Positions 9,022-17,701 are shown, counted from the stretch's first letter. The stretch is DNA of 64,000 bases from Paludibacteraceae bacterium (GCA_024401455.1 JAKSLA010000008.1:1-64000), one strand, 5' to 3'. The notes: a model not told the origin generated them from the letters alone. Made by a program: numbers and translations.

Positions 9022-9762
9022 ATGGCAGATTACAAATGCGAGAAAGTACTCCCCTACGATAACAAGTCGGGCAAAGCAGAGCAGGTAGAAAAGATGTTCG
9101 ACAACATTGCGGGACAATACGACCCGATGAACCGACTCATGTCTCTCGGCAACGACCGTACATGGCGCAAGAAAGCCATCGAAGCCTTAAAAAGCATCTC
9201 TCCAAAATCCATTTTGGACGTGGCCACAGGCACAGGCGATTTCGCCATTGCCGCCCACAAAACGCTACACCCCGAGGAAATGATCGGCATTGACATTTCA
9301 GAAGGCATGTTGGAAGTTGGACGTACGAAACTCAAAGAGATGGGGTTGGACGATGTCATCACACTGCAAAAAGGCGACTCTACCGCACTCGAGTTTGAAG
9401 ACGGAAAGTTTGACGCCGTAACCGTCGCTTTCGGCGTCCGCAACTTTGAGAGCCTTCAGAAAGGACTCTCAGAGATCAACCGTGTCCTCAGGAAGGGTGG
9501 CGCCGCCGCCATTTTGGAACTTTCAGAGCCCACAAACCCCATCCACAAATTGGGCTACAAAATTTACACAAACTGCATCATCCCTATCTTCGCCAAATTC
9601 ATGTCGAAGGACACAAGAGCCTACAGTTACCTGCCCGACTCTATCGAGGCATTTCCTGAAGGAGAAGAGATGAAGAAACTTTTGCTGGAATGTGGTTTTA
9701 CAAAAGTCACCATACAAAGATTCACGATGGGGACTTGCTCTTTTTATTACGCAATAAAATAA
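9022..9762 (+). CDS. ubiE: Demethylmenaquinone methyltransferase UbiE/MenG
   Basis: 246 residues from ATG 9022; the ATG at 8989 is rejected because the -7 box overlaps it. This SAM-dependent enzyme performs the last step of menaquinone synthesis, consistent with anaerobic fumarate respiration in Bacteroidales. Motifs are MFDNIAGQYDPMNRLMSLG near residues 25-43 (UbiE signature), LDVATGTGDFAI (65-76, SAM loop) and ELSEPTNP. The tail KFTMGTCSFYYAIK-like sequence is typical of the family. It appears monocistronic, with a weak hairpin (GGTC..CTATAG/CTATAG..ACC) just after the stop. Confidence 0.96.
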   Translation: MADYKCEKVLPYDNKSGKAEQVEKMFDNIAGQYDPMNRLMSLGNDRTWRKKAIEALKSISPKSILDVATGTGDFAIAAHKTLHPEEMIGIDISEGMLEVGRTKLKEMGLDDVITLQKGDSTALEFEDGKFDAVTVAFGVRNFESLQKGLSEINRVLRKGGAAAILELSEPTNPIHKLGYKIYTNCIIPIFAKFMSKDTRAYSYLPDSIEAFPEGEEMKKLLLECGFTKVTIQRFTMGTCSFYYAIK

Positions 9763-10113
9763 AGAGGTCTTCTATAGATTGCTATAGACCTTCAACATTA
9801 TAACAATTTTGCATTTCAAAAAACTGCTGTTTGAACCACAGCCCTTTCTTGACATTTATTGTTGTCAACAATCAATTGTCTTTGTCAATTCTATTTAATT
9901 GACATTTTTTCATTGACAAAACGACTATTTCGTTGTAAATTTGGATAAAGGAGCTTCCAAGAATTGCTTGCGGAGATTTTGAAAATTTCCACAAAAGAGT
10001 TTCAAGGAATCTCTCAATATAAAATTTTGTAATCGGGGATTTTATAAAAGACTCACAAAGAAGTCTCCCCTTGTGTTGGATTTTAACGTGTTGGATTTTT
10101 AACATCACACCTT
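9763..10113. promoter_or_regulatory. Upstream region of the epimerase: TTGACA/TGTCAA cluster, promoter and long leader
   Basis: Between 9849 and 9919 there are six TTGACA or TGTCAA cores in both orientations. They include a 13-base palindrome TTGTTGTCAACAA (9859-9871) and inverted TGTCAATT (9883-9890) with AATTGACA (9897-9904). A -7 box TAAATTTG (9936-9943) follows an ATTG at the right distance. Transcription from ~9950 would give a ~160-nt leader with a hairpin near 10035-10072 (GGGGA..AGACT / AGTCTCCCC). The arrangement suggests an operator for a dimeric regulator (inference). Confidence 0.5.
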
Positions 10114-11118
10114 ATGAAAATTTTGATAACAGGAGCCTCTGGCTTCATTGGTAGTTTCATCGTTGAAGCAGCCATCAACAAAGGTTACGAAACTTGGGCA
10201 GGGTTAAGAGCCTCAAGTAGCCGAAAGTATTTACCTTTCGACCATTTGAATTCCATCGACCTCTGTTATCCCGACAAGGAAAAGATGAAAGAGCAATTGG
10301 CCAAACAAAAGGCCGAAAATGGGAAATGGGATGTCATCATCCACAACATGGGATTGACAAAAAGTGATGACAAAGACGGTTTCGACCGTGTGAACTATCG
10401 CTATACCCGCAATTTCATAGAGGCGCTCATCGAATCGGACATGCAACCGGAGCAGTTCGTCTATATGAGCAGTCTTTCGGCCTTCGGACCCGGATCTCCA
10501 GACGGAAAGAGGGAAATAAAACTGACCGATACGCCCACACCGAACACGCTTTACGGACAAAGCAAGTTGAAGACCGAAGAGTTTCTCCGTTCGCTCAACG
10601 GATTCAACTACACCATCATGCGTCCGACAGGTGTTTACGGGCCCAGGGAAAAGGATTACTTTGTGATGTTGCAGACATTGAAGCGGCATATCAACCCTGC
10701 CATCGGCTTCAAACCGCAATACATCACCTTCATCTACGTAAAGGATTTGGTAAAAGCCATCTTCCTTACCATCGAAAAGAAAGCATACGGGAAGGAATAC
10801 TTCGTGGCGGACGGTGATATTTGGACATCCGATTCTTATGCCGACATGGCAAAGAAAGAATTAGGCGTGAAATTCGCCTTACCAATCAGGGTGCCATGCT
10901 TCCTTGTAAAAGCTATTGCCTACACACTTGATACAGTCTGTGGTTGGTTCGGCTATACCCCGACCCTCAACAAAGACAAATACAACATCCTTTCCGCTCG
11001 CAACTGGAGATGCGACGTGAAACCATTAGAAAACGATTTAGGATTCGTGGCTGAATACCCACTAAGGCTCGGCTTGCAAGAGTGCATTGAATGGTATCGC
11101 AAAGAGGGATGGATATAG
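10114..11118 (+). CDS. NAD(P)-dependent epimerase/dehydratase (extended SDR family)
   Basis: 334 residues. N-terminal Rossmann motif TGASGFIG (6-13), catalytic YGQSK (~148-152) after a conserved serine region YMSSLSAFG (~117-125), and RPTGVYGPREKD (~169-180), all typical of extended short-chain dehydrogenases. The substrate cannot be read from the sequence; sugar-nucleotide epimerases, dihydroflavonol-type reductases and 3-beta-HSD-like enzymes share these motifs. A central segment KFALPIRVPCFLVKAIAYTL may contact a membrane or partner (inference). It stands alone, with a repeat array directly after the stop and an unusual operator-like region upstream. Confidence 0.85.
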   Translation: MKILITGASGFIGSFIVEAAINKGYETWAGLRASSSRKYLPFDHLNSIDLCYPDKEKMKEQLAKQKAENGKWDVIIHNMGLTKSDDKDGFDRVNYRYTRNFIEALIESDMQPEQFVYMSSLSAFGPGSPDGKREIKLTDTPTPNTLYGQSKLKTEEFLRSLNGFNYTIMRPTGVYGPREKDYFVMLQTLKRHINPAIGFKPQYITFIYVKDLVKAIFLTIEKKAYGKEYFVADGDIWTSDSYADMAKKELGVKFALPIRVPCFLVKAIAYTLDTVCGWFGYTPTLNKDKYNILSARNWRCDVKPLENDLGFVAEYPLRLGLQECIEWYRKEGWI

Positions 11119-11130
11119 GAAATTGGACGG

Positions 11131-11424
11131 ACATGGGCAGGCACGGGGCAGGCACAAGGCACTGCCTCTACATGGGCAGGCACAAGGCACTGCCCCTACG
11201 GGCACATCGCCTCGGACCTCTGTACGGGCGCCCCTTGTGGGTGCCCTCCTCGGACCTCGCCGAACGGCGGGGGAAATGGGCACGGGCAGGCACAAGGCGC
11301 GGACACCACACGGGCAGGCACAAGGCACTGCCCCCACACGGGCAGGCACAAGGCGCTGCCCCCACATGGGCAGGCACAAGGCGCTGCCCCCACATGGGCA
11401 GGCACAAGGCGCTGCCCCTACTAA
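11131..11424 (+). repeat. Array of 28-bp palindromic (REP-like) repeats
   Basis: About seven units of a 28-base sequence with core TGGGCAGGCACAAGGCGCTG. Each contains inverted GGGCAG/CTGCCC and can form a short hairpin. The array is split near 11200-11290 by a second element that includes TGTACGGGCGCCCCTTGTGG (11221-11240). Base composition is far more GC-rich than surrounding DNA. Both strands carry long open frames here purely because of the repeat. Reverse-oriented copies occur at 50331-50408. Confidence 0.85.
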
Positions 11425-11478
11425 CTAAACTAACAATCCGAGTCATCAACTGTGATGACTTCATAAAACAATTGAAAC

Positions 11479-12108
11479 ATGAAAACTAAGATTTTATTAT
11501 TGATGACAGTAGTCGTTGCTTCCCTAATCGGATGTACAACAACAGCACCAGAAACCGAACAACCGAAAAAAGAGAAAATACCTTATTTGGCAGACGAATA
11601 CTTCTCTATCGATTTGCCGATGGTCGGAGAAGAGGACAGTATCCACTGGTACAAATGCTATGTTACCCCAGACAGTTTCGTACCGTTCATCGTCAACGAA
11701 CATAAATTGTGTACTGCCCCTATGTGGAGCAATACGGAAACCCACAAAATAGCCGTTGTATTCGCCATTCCGAAAAGGACATCGCTAATCACCGCCTTCA
11801 AAGACACGGAGACTTACAAGGGGATGTCTATGGACGAATATCAACAAAAGACTTTGAAAAAGTATTTCAATGACGAAGAAAACAGAGAATTGGAGTTTGA
11901 CGTATATGCCTACTACATTTCCAGCGAATACCTCGTCGTCGAAAACGGAGAGCACAAAGAGTGTGAGAATGCCGTTGCTACTGTCTTTGAATACAATGAC
12001 AGTGACTGGATCCCTGTAGGCACCAAGAAGACAAACGGAGAATCGCTTTCCATCGCCATTAGCGTAGCCAATACGCTTTCAAAGCAAAACTACAAAGCAA
12101 GAATGTAA
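11479..12108 (+). CDS. Putative lipoprotein, function unknown
   Basis: 209 residues. The N-terminus MKTKILLLMTVVVASLIGC is a lipoprotein signal peptide with lipobox LIGC, so the mature protein begins at Cys19 followed by a Thr/Glu/Pro-rich linker. The body (EYFSIDLPMVGEEDSIHWYK onward) is mixed alpha/beta with no motif recognised. It ends with a segment resembling a secreted-protein domain (DWIPVGTKKTNGESLSIAIS). It lies directly after the repeat array, and the gene following it at 12241 also encodes a small secreted protein. They may be co-transcribed; no promoter was identified. Confidence 0.7.
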   Translation: MKTKILLLMTVVVASLIGCTTTAPETEQPKKEKIPYLADEYFSIDLPMVGEEDSIHWYKCYVTPDSFVPFIVNEHKLCTAPMWSNTETHKIAVVFAIPKRTSLITAFKDTETYKGMSMDEYQQKTLKKYFNDEENRELEFDVYAYYISSEYLVVENGEHKECENAVATVFEYNDSDWIPVGTKKTNGESLSIAISVANTLSKQNYKARM

Positions 12109-12240
12109 CGGCTACAAACACAAAGGATTTCCCTCTTTTTGACGGACTTAGGCCTTGGGGTTACACAATTTCATTGCTTATTAGGAACCCGTAGGAAAAG
12201 AGGGGAAAGAAAAAAAACAAATTATCAGTTAACTTTCAAA

Positions 12241-12756
12241 ATGATTCATTGCTTACTTAACAATCGGCTTCTCGTGCTTGTACTAACTGTACTTCTCCAT
12301 TTCAATTTATCAAGTGCAGCCAACAACATTGTCGTTGACAAGGACGGAGATGCTCTTTGGAGCTACTTGGGTTCAGAATCGCCCAATATGCCCGTTCTTT
12401 TCCATACCAAAGGAGGCGCAGCCAAACCGGCCGCCTTCGGATTAGAGTATAAAGAGGGGAAAAATGCATTGCAGGAGCGACTTGTCAAAAACTTCTGGAA
12501 ACAATATGCCAACGAGCCCGACCCAATGCACATCAAGCTTTTCTACTGCGTCCTATTCGACGAGAAACTCAACATTGAAGAGATTCGTTTCCAAAGGATC
12601 GGATTGGTTGAACGCTTCATCACCGAATTGGAGAAATCAGGCTATTTCGACACCTTAGAAAAAGAGATTGCACTGACCAAAGGGAAATGGGTACGCAAAA
12701 ACAAAGAGACCCGACACATTCCATCCTATGTTTATTTCGGATGGGTGGATTTATAA
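12241..12756 (+). CDS. Small secreted protein of unknown function
   Basis: 171 residues from ATG 12241. An upstream in-frame ATG at 12139 would add 34 residues before an obvious signal peptide and is rejected. The N-terminus MIHCLLNNRLLVLVLTVLLHFNLSSA is a cleavable signal. The remainder is charged and helical (RLVKNFWKQYANEPDPMHIK) and ends YVYFGWVDL. The phrase FDEKLNIEEIRFQRIG resembles the 'carboxy-terminal feature' of TonB-system-associated small proteins, but the similarity is too weak to assign a family. It lies 132 bases after the lipoprotein gene. Confidence 0.6.
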   Translation: MIHCLLNNRLLVLVLTVLLHFNLSSAANNIVVDKDGDALWSYLGSESPNMPVLFHTKGGAAKPAAFGLEYKEGKNALQERLVKNFWKQYANEPDPMHIKLFYCVLFDEKLNIEEIRFQRIGLVERFITELEKSGYFDTLEKEIALTKGKWVRKNKETRHIPSYVYFGWVDL

Positions 12757-12768
12757 AAACAAGACTGA

Positions 12769-13005
12769 GGGGCTTGGAGCGAGCGGGAGACCAACATTCC
12801 CCACCTAATCGGGGTTTTCATCCTCGGTGCCTCCATGGATGAACTGACGGAGGTCATAACCCAAACAGCGGAGTGCGACCTCAGTACAAAAGAGATTATT
12901 TGGGACAAAATCCGGAAGGCAAAGCCATCGGTTGGGAAGAAGCCGAAACCATCGGAAGAAAAGAAGTTGGATGAGGTGTTGAGGATAAAAACAAACAACA
13001 ATTAA
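12769..13005 (+). pseudogene. Open fragment without upstream start, possible gene remnant (C-terminal piece)
   Basis: A frame open from 12769 to the TAA at 13003-13005 reads as natural protein (NIPHLIGVFILGASMDELTE, then a Lys-rich tail). The first ATG is at 12835 and would give 56 residues. There is no promoter or leader, and the frame begins right after an unrelated stop. It may be the 3' end of a gene lost by deletion, or a genuine 56-residue protein. No family is recognised. Confidence 0.35.
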
Positions 13006-13063
13006 AAAGAAGAAGTATCCCCATGTAATACTCTCCTTACATTGACGTATTTTCAAGAATAAC

Positions 13064-13113
13064 AAAGCCGTTTCAGAGTTTCAATCTACGATTAAAATTT
13101 CTGAAACGGCTTT
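13064..13113. terminator. Convergent terminator hairpin
   Basis: AAAGCCGTTTCAGA (13064-13077) is perfectly inverted at 13100-13113 (14 bp). It lies between rightward genes and the leftward lipid kinase gene and can serve both. Confidence 0.75.
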
Positions 13114-13215
13114 ATTCATAGCGTCTTCGGAAAACCAATTTATATCTTGACAGTTCGGGAATCGGAAAATTAACTTTTGAAACGTCCTCGCTTTCCCGAA
13201 TCTATTATTTCGTTT

Positions 13216-14190
13216 TCATTTGTCCTTGTCAAACAACCGCTTCGCATTCTTCTTTATATTACGACGGGCATACATCAACCGCGCACGAAGAATCAAATCC
13301 ATATTAAACGGCCTACCCACGATTACTTTCAAGGCTCCATGAATGACACGGACATGAATTTCTGCCTCCATGTACACAGGATCGCCATCTATATGAAATT
13401 CGCCTGGCTCTGGCCTTACCAACGTCACTTCTGGGACCTGTATGGTTGATATATGTTTGCTCTTATCAATCTCCTTACGGAAAAGACGGAATGCCAACAA
13501 AGGAATGGCAAAGATAGAGAACGGCTTGAAGACACAGACATCTATCAACCCATCCGTAGTACTCGCCTGAGGGGCAATAAACGCATTGTTGCCATACTGA
13601 GAAGCGTTTGCAAACGTAACAAGGAATGCCTGCTGAGTGATTTTGATGAAGCCACTTTTCAACGTATATACATAAGGTTTATACTTGATATACTCCGTAC
13701 ATATCGTCTTCAAATAGGTCAAGAATCCACGTTTACCTTGCACCGCAAAACGATGACTCACATGAGCATCAAAACCCGTTCCGCATGTACAAAAGAACTT
13801 CTTGTCGTTGGCCATGCCATAGTCAATTCGCTTCACCATACGCTTGTTGATTTGGCGCAACGCTTTGGAAGGAATCATCGAGATAGACAAGTGGCGTGCC
13901 AATCCATTTCCCGATCCATAGGGGACAATGCCGAAACATGTTTCCGTCTCCGTCAATTCAGAAGCCACCTCATTCATCGTTCCGTCTCCTCCACAAGCTA
14001 TGACATAGTCATACTTCTCTTCCACAAATTGTCTTGCCAATTCGCGACCATGCCCAGCATATTCGGTACGAACAATAGTAACATCAAACTTTTCGGTGCT
14101 GATGATCTTCCTAATCAAATCAGGAAGATCCTCCTTCCCTTTCGTACCCGACTTCGGATTTATTATGAATGCAATCTTAGCCTTGTCCAT
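13216..14190 (-). CDS. Diacylglycerol/lipid kinase family protein (DagK/YegS-like)
   Basis: 324 residues from ATG 14190. The upstream ATG at 14226 is rejected because the -7 box lies at 14223-14216, inside that extension. The DAGK catalytic domain is at the N-terminus with FIINPKSGTKGK (~8-19), the ATP-binding CGGDGTMNEV (66-75) and VPYGSGNGLARHL (~91-103). The family phosphorylates diacylglycerol or related lipids at the inner face of the cytoplasmic membrane. The C-terminal domain with FHIDGDPVY is typical. The exact lipid substrate (sphingolipid bases in some Bacteroidetes) is not determinable here. Confidence 0.9.
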   Translation of the reverse strand: MDKAKIAFIINPKSGTKGKEDLPDLIRKIISTEKFDVTIVRTEYAGHGRELARQFVEEKYDYVIACGGDGTMNEVASELTETETCFGIVPYGSGNGLARHLSISMIPSKALRQINKRMVKRIDYGMANDKKFFCTCGTGFDAHVSHRFAVQGKRGFLTYLKTICTEYIKYKPYVYTLKSGFIKITQQAFLVTFANASQYGNNAFIAPQASTTDGLIDVCVFKPFSIFAIPLLAFRLFRKEIDKSKHISTIQVPEVTLVRPEPGEFHIDGDPVYMEAEIHVRVIHGALKVIVGRPFNMDLILRARLMYARRNIKKNAKRLFDKDK

Positions 14191-14215
14191 ATCTATTACT
14201 AGAATTTTAAGGCAA

Positions 14216-14223
14216 CAAATATA
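14216..14223 (-). promoter_or_regulatory. -7 box of the lipid kinase gene
   Basis: Minus-strand TATATTTG about 25 bases before ATG 14190; start near 14209. It rules out the longer reading from 14226. Confidence 0.6.
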
Positions 14224-14244
14224 CAAAATTTTTAAAAATTAGAC

Positions 14245-14252
14245 TACCTTTG
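14245..14252 (+). promoter_or_regulatory. -7 box of the DUF2851 gene
   Basis: TACCTTTG on the plus strand, divergent from the lipid kinase box. It would start transcripts near 14259, 83 bases before ATG 14342. Confidence 0.5.
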
Positions 14253-14341
14253 CCTACCGACTGTCAGCAACTGTTTTGTTTGCAAGAAACACGCGCTTGC
14301 CATTCGGCAAAACATCTCACTCAAAAAGAATACATTTCATC

Positions 14342-15619
14342 ATGAAAGAAGCATTGCTACACTATGTCTGGCAATATAAAATGTTCTGCCCGACAAACTT
14401 ACACACGACAGACGGAGATTCTCTTGAAATCATCGATTATGGGAAGAAGAACAACAACGCAGGCCCTGACTTCTTCAACGCAAAGGTAAAAATCGGGGAA
14501 ACCATTTGGGTAGGCAACATAGAAATACACCTTTCGTCGTCCGATTGGTTAAAACACAGGCACGACAAAGACAATCGCTACGACAACGTCATCCTACATG
14601 TTGTAAATGTCCACGACAAAGAGATCCTACGCTCCAACGGCGACCGCATCCCCACCCTCATTATTCAACCTGCTCCAACATTAATAGAGAAATATGAAGA
14701 ACTGATTGCAGGTGCGCCTTTCATCCATTGCGCACACTATTGGGGCATCATACCCGAAGGATTTCTTCGCATTTATACAAGTCAACTATTAACCGAAAGG
14801 CTTTGTAGGAAAGCCGCCGCTATCCATTCGAAGGTAAACGAGACCAATGGTGATTGGGAAGAGACCCTTTACATCACACTTGCGTCAGCCTTCGGACAAA
14901 GCACTAACGCCTACCCTTTCGAACGATTGGCACAGTCGTTGCCACTAAGACTAATTGCCAAGCAACACGACAGCCTCACTCAAATAGAAGCAATGCTATT
15001 CGGCCAAGCCGGATTATTGAACGACACCACCAACGATGAATACGAAAAAAGATTGAAACAAGAGTATGACTTTCTCCAAAACAAGTTCGGACTAAAAAGC
15101 ATTGACAAAAATTTATGGGTATTTGCGAAAATGCGACCTGCCAATTTTCCCCACATCAAAATAGCACAACTGGCCCAAATCTTATACAAACGTCAGAACC
15201 TTTTGTCGGCCATTTTAGAAGCCACAAACCTTCAAGAGATAAGAGAACTGTTCGATGTCAGCACCTCCCCTTATTGGGAGAGCCACTATTCATTCAACTC
15301 CGCTTCGGCAAAGCGAAAAAAGCACATGGGCAACACAAGTATCGACCTGATCATCATCAACCTTGTCGTACCGCTACTCTTTGCATACGCGCAAAAAAGA
15401 GGCCTTCCCGACCTTGCCGAGAAAGCCACTGATATCTTGGAACAGATCAAACCCGAAAGAAACAGCATCATCACCCAATGGCAAAGCATGGGGATAGAAT
15501 GCAAAAACGCCTACGACACGCAGGCGTTTTTAGAATTGAAAAAGCGTTTCTGCAATGAGAACAATTGTCTGCGTTGCTCGATCGCTCATCAGATTTTACA
15601 GAAGGGCATCAGAAGTTGA
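14342..15619 (+). CDS. DUF2851 family protein
   Basis: 425 residues from ATG 14342. Family members begin MxEALLHYVWQY, so the 22-residue extension from ATG 14276 is rejected. Conserved phrases are NAGPDFFNAKVKI (~39-51), WVGNIEIHLSSSDW (~55-68) and the C-terminal CSIAHQILQKG after a cysteine pair (NNCLRC). The family is Bacteroidetes/Chlorobi-specific and uncharacterised. The N-terminal E..H and D..N pattern has a nuclease-like look, but that is speculation. The 3' end overlaps the convergent outer-membrane protein gene by 11 bases. Confidence 0.88.
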   Translation: MKEALLHYVWQYKMFCPTNLHTTDGDSLEIIDYGKKNNNAGPDFFNAKVKIGETIWVGNIEIHLSSSDWLKHRHDKDNRYDNVILHVVNVHDKEILRSNGDRIPTLIIQPAPTLIEKYEELIAGAPFIHCAHYWGIIPEGFLRIYTSQLLTERLCRKAAAIHSKVNETNGDWEETLYITLASAFGQSTNAYPFERLAQSLPLRLIAKQHDSLTQIEAMLFGQAGLLNDTTNDEYEKRLKQEYDFLQNKFGLKSIDKNLWVFAKMRPANFPHIKIAQLAQILYKRQNLLSAILEATNLQEIRELFDVSTSPYWESHYSFNSASAKRKKHMGNTSIDLIIINLVVPLLFAYAQKRGLPDLAEKATDILEQIKPERNSIITQWQSMGIECKNAYDTQAFLELKKRFCNENNCLRCSIAHQILQKGIRS

Positions 15620-16184
15620 TGGAAAAGTTGTAGGATCTTGTACATCCGTTACCATCATTAAACAAAGACGTCAGACCGTAATAATAACTTGCGTTAATGG
15701 AGAACTTGTTCAACAAACGAATGGTCGTACCACCATTCAAACCAGCCTGACTACGGTTGACTTCCCCATAGGAAATATCATTGTCCGTCACCGACAAAAT
15801 CTGTTCGAAAGTCACGCCACCGAACAAATCCATACGAATGGCCTCATTATCGAACAATTTATACCCCATCGTGATAGGCAAAGCGACCGAAGTGGATTTG
15901 AACCCTCCACCATCTGCCCTATACTCACCCCACTTTATATCTATCGCAGGATAGACATACAAGCGGTTCTTATCGTCCAAATAGAATCTGTAGCCCGTTC
16001 CGACATAACCGGAAAGGCTTTGATGACCATCCACATCGTGCACTTCCACACCACCATGGGCATTCTCTATCAATTGCTTCACCACGTCCTTTCCGTCGGT
16101 CTTAGCCTGCACAGAGGCAAAAGAAAAGAAAGAGGCAAGGACACAGAATAGAACGGTCCATACTTTAGCATTCTCCAACTTCAT
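15609..16184 (-). CDS. Small outer-membrane beta-barrel protein
   Basis: 191 residues. Signal peptide at the N-terminus (MKLENAKVWTVLFCVLASFFSFASVQA) followed by alternating hydrophobic/polar strands such as SGYVGTGYRFYLD, LYVYPAIDIKWGEY and FSINASYYYGLTSL. It ends in aromatic FSINF, as expected for an outer-membrane barrel of about eight strands. No specific function is evident. It is followed, after a spacer, by convergent DUF2851. The upstream genes VanZ and HAD lie on the same strand, 89 bases away. Confidence 0.75.
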   Translation of the reverse strand: MKLENAKVWTVLFCVLASFFSFASVQAKTDGKDVVKQLIENAHGGVEVHDVDGHQSLSGYVGTGYRFYLDDKNRLYVYPAIDIKWGEYRADGGGFKSTSVALPITMGYKLFDNEAIRMDLFGGVTFEQILSVTDNDISYGEVNRSQAGLNGGTTIRLLNKFSINASYYYGLTSLFNDGNGCTRSYNFSINF

Positions 16185-16273
16185 ATTCAGTCATTTTAAG
16201 ATTAAAGGGCCTTCCTCGTAGAGGTTCCCGATTTTCTAATTTTACATTTTCTATTCCTTTAGAAATGCCGTCC

Positions 16274-16660
16274 TTAATATCTATCCACATAGCGAGGCAG
16301 TAAGAACTTGGCTACGAAATAGCCGACCAACGCACCTATGCTATCCGCCAACCAATCTGCCCATTCTCCCGTTCGAGGCGGGAAGAAATTCTCCTGCAAC
16401 AACTCTATCACGCCACCATAAACGATTGGAAACACGATTGCCATCAGGACCATTCTTTTAGAATCAAACGGCACTCCCAAACGATAGTGATCAAGACAAA
16501 GAGCCCCCGCAAAAAACACATACATAAGTCCGTGGACCAATTTATCCATCCCCTCAAAAGAAGGCACATGGTCAACCGGCAATGTACGAGCGATGCACAA
16601 ATAAAATATCGTAATGCCTACGACACAGGACAATCCATATAAACGGAAAAAACGTAACAT
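16274..16660 (-). CDS. VanZ-like membrane protein
   Basis: 128 residues, with four predicted membrane helices (at ~9-25, 42-60, 71-88 and 104-121). VanZ-family pattern residues are present: DKLVHGLMYVFFAG (~40-53), IELLQENFFPPRTGEWADWLADSIGALVG. The family includes teicoplanin-resistance VanZ, but most members are uncharacterised, so a resistance role should not be assumed. It lies 18 bases after the HAD gene on the same strand and is probably co-transcribed with it. Confidence 0.85.
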   Translation of the reverse strand: MLRFFRLYGLSCVVGITIFYLCIARTLPVDHVPSFEGMDKLVHGLMYVFFAGALCLDHYRLGVPFDSKRMVLMAIVFPIVYGGVIELLQENFFPPRTGEWADWLADSIGALVGYFVAKFLLPRYVDRY

Positions 16661-16678
16661 ATACTGTTTTAAATCTAA

Positions 16679-17485
16679 TCAGAACAAGAATTCGTTAATA
16701 ACAGAAGCCACGCCATCCTCATCATTCGTAAGGGTCACATAATCGGCGTTCTGCTTCACTATCGGCTGAGCGTTGCCCATAGCCACACCCAAGCCTGCGT
16801 ACTTAATCATGGACAAATCGTTGAAACCATCACCGCAAGCAATCATCTCCTCTTTCGTCAATCCAAGATGGTCGAGCAGTTTACCCAACGAATATGCCTT
16901 GTCAATGTTTTGAGGCATAATCTCCAAGAAGAAAGGCTCCGAACGGTAAACATTCAATCGGTCGCCAAATGCCGCATTCACCTCCTTCTCCACTTTGGCA
17001 AGATAGTCGCCCTCGCCCACCATCAAACATTTTGGGACAGGATCAACCACCGTCTCCACAAAGTTGTCCACCTTACGGACAGGCATCTGGTTGATACGCG
17101 CCTCGATCTCCACATATTCATCATCCACAATCTCGGTCACGATATCATCGCCTTGGTACGAAAGGATGGGGAGGCCGTATTTTTTAGAAGCATCGTATAG
17201 TGAAGAGACCTCTTCCATCGGCAACTCCTTGCGATAAATCTCCTCTTTCGTTTCATAGTTGGTCACGACTGCCCCATTAAACGACAAAACGTAACCACCG
17301 AAACGTGCCAATTCCAATTCGTCAGCGAAAGGCTTGATTCCTTGAGTTGGACGACCAGAAGCCAAAACGACTTTCACTCCCTTCTTTTGCGCATTGAGAA
17401 GAGCATTCTTGGTATTTGCCGTAATCTTCTTTTTTGAATTTGTGAGTGTGCCGTCAATATCCAGCACCAAAACTTTGTATGACAT
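16679..17485 (-). CDS. Cof-type HAD-IIB phosphatase
   Basis: 268 residues, typical for the Cof/YidA subfamily of haloacid dehalogenase hydrolases that dephosphorylate sugar phosphates or nucleotides such as pyridoxal phosphate. Catalytic motif I is LDIDGTLTN (7-15, nucleophile Asp). Motif II is VLASGRPTQG (~39-48). The motif III lysine lies near 196 and motif IV is GDGFNDLSMIKYAGLGVAMGNA (~218-239). The C2 cap lies between motifs II and III. A candidate -7 box (TACCTTTG on the minus strand, 17523-17516) lies 31 bases upstream. The substrate is not predictable. Confidence 0.92.
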   Translation of the reverse strand: MSYKVLVLDIDGTLTNSKKKITANTKNALLNAQKKGVKVVLASGRPTQGIKPFADELELARFGGYVLSFNGAVVTNYETKEEIYRKELPMEEVSSLYDASKKYGLPILSYQGDDIVTEIVDDEYVEIEARINQMPVRKVDNFVETVVDPVPKCLMVGEGDYLAKVEKEVNAAFGDRLNVYRSEPFFLEIMPQNIDKAYSLGKLLDHLGLTKEEMIACGDGFNDLSMIKYAGLGVAMGNAQPIVKQNADYVTLTNDEDGVASVINEFLF

Positions 17486-17687
17486 ATTTCGAATACGCTA
17501 AGTTAACTTATGGTGCAAAGGTACAAAATATTTACGATTCCGACCATTTACGATTTACTATTCAAAACGAAAAATGCTTTTTTTCAATCTATTAGGAAGA
17601 TATAGTCTATAGTCGTTTCATTTTATTCAATAAACTTTCCGTTTAATTTCATCGAATCAATCAATACTTTTGTCGAAAAAATTTTCA

Positions 17688-17695
17688 TATATTTG
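17688..17695 (+). promoter_or_regulatory. -7 box upstream of the candidate 6S-like RNA
   Basis: TATATTTG matches TAnnTTTG. The nearest upstream TTTG is only 15 bases away, shorter than usual. Start expected near 17702. Confidence 0.5.
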
Positions 17696-17701
17696 CATCG
17701 T

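Noticed and set aside
9872..10108. 78-residue minus-strand ORF in the epimerase leader
   Set aside because: No promoter or family and lies over the operator-like repeats.
11131..11424. 28-bp periodicity as a CRISPR array
   Set aside because: Units abut directly with no unique spacers, and no cas genes are present.
11062..11489. ORFs on both strands reading repeated GRHKALP or VGAVPCACP
   Set aside because: They arise from the 28-bp palindromic array; every frame is open because the period has no stops. No start or family.
13453..14202. 249-residue plus-strand ORF opposite the lipid kinase
   Set aside because: Antisense to a well-supported DAGK-family gene.
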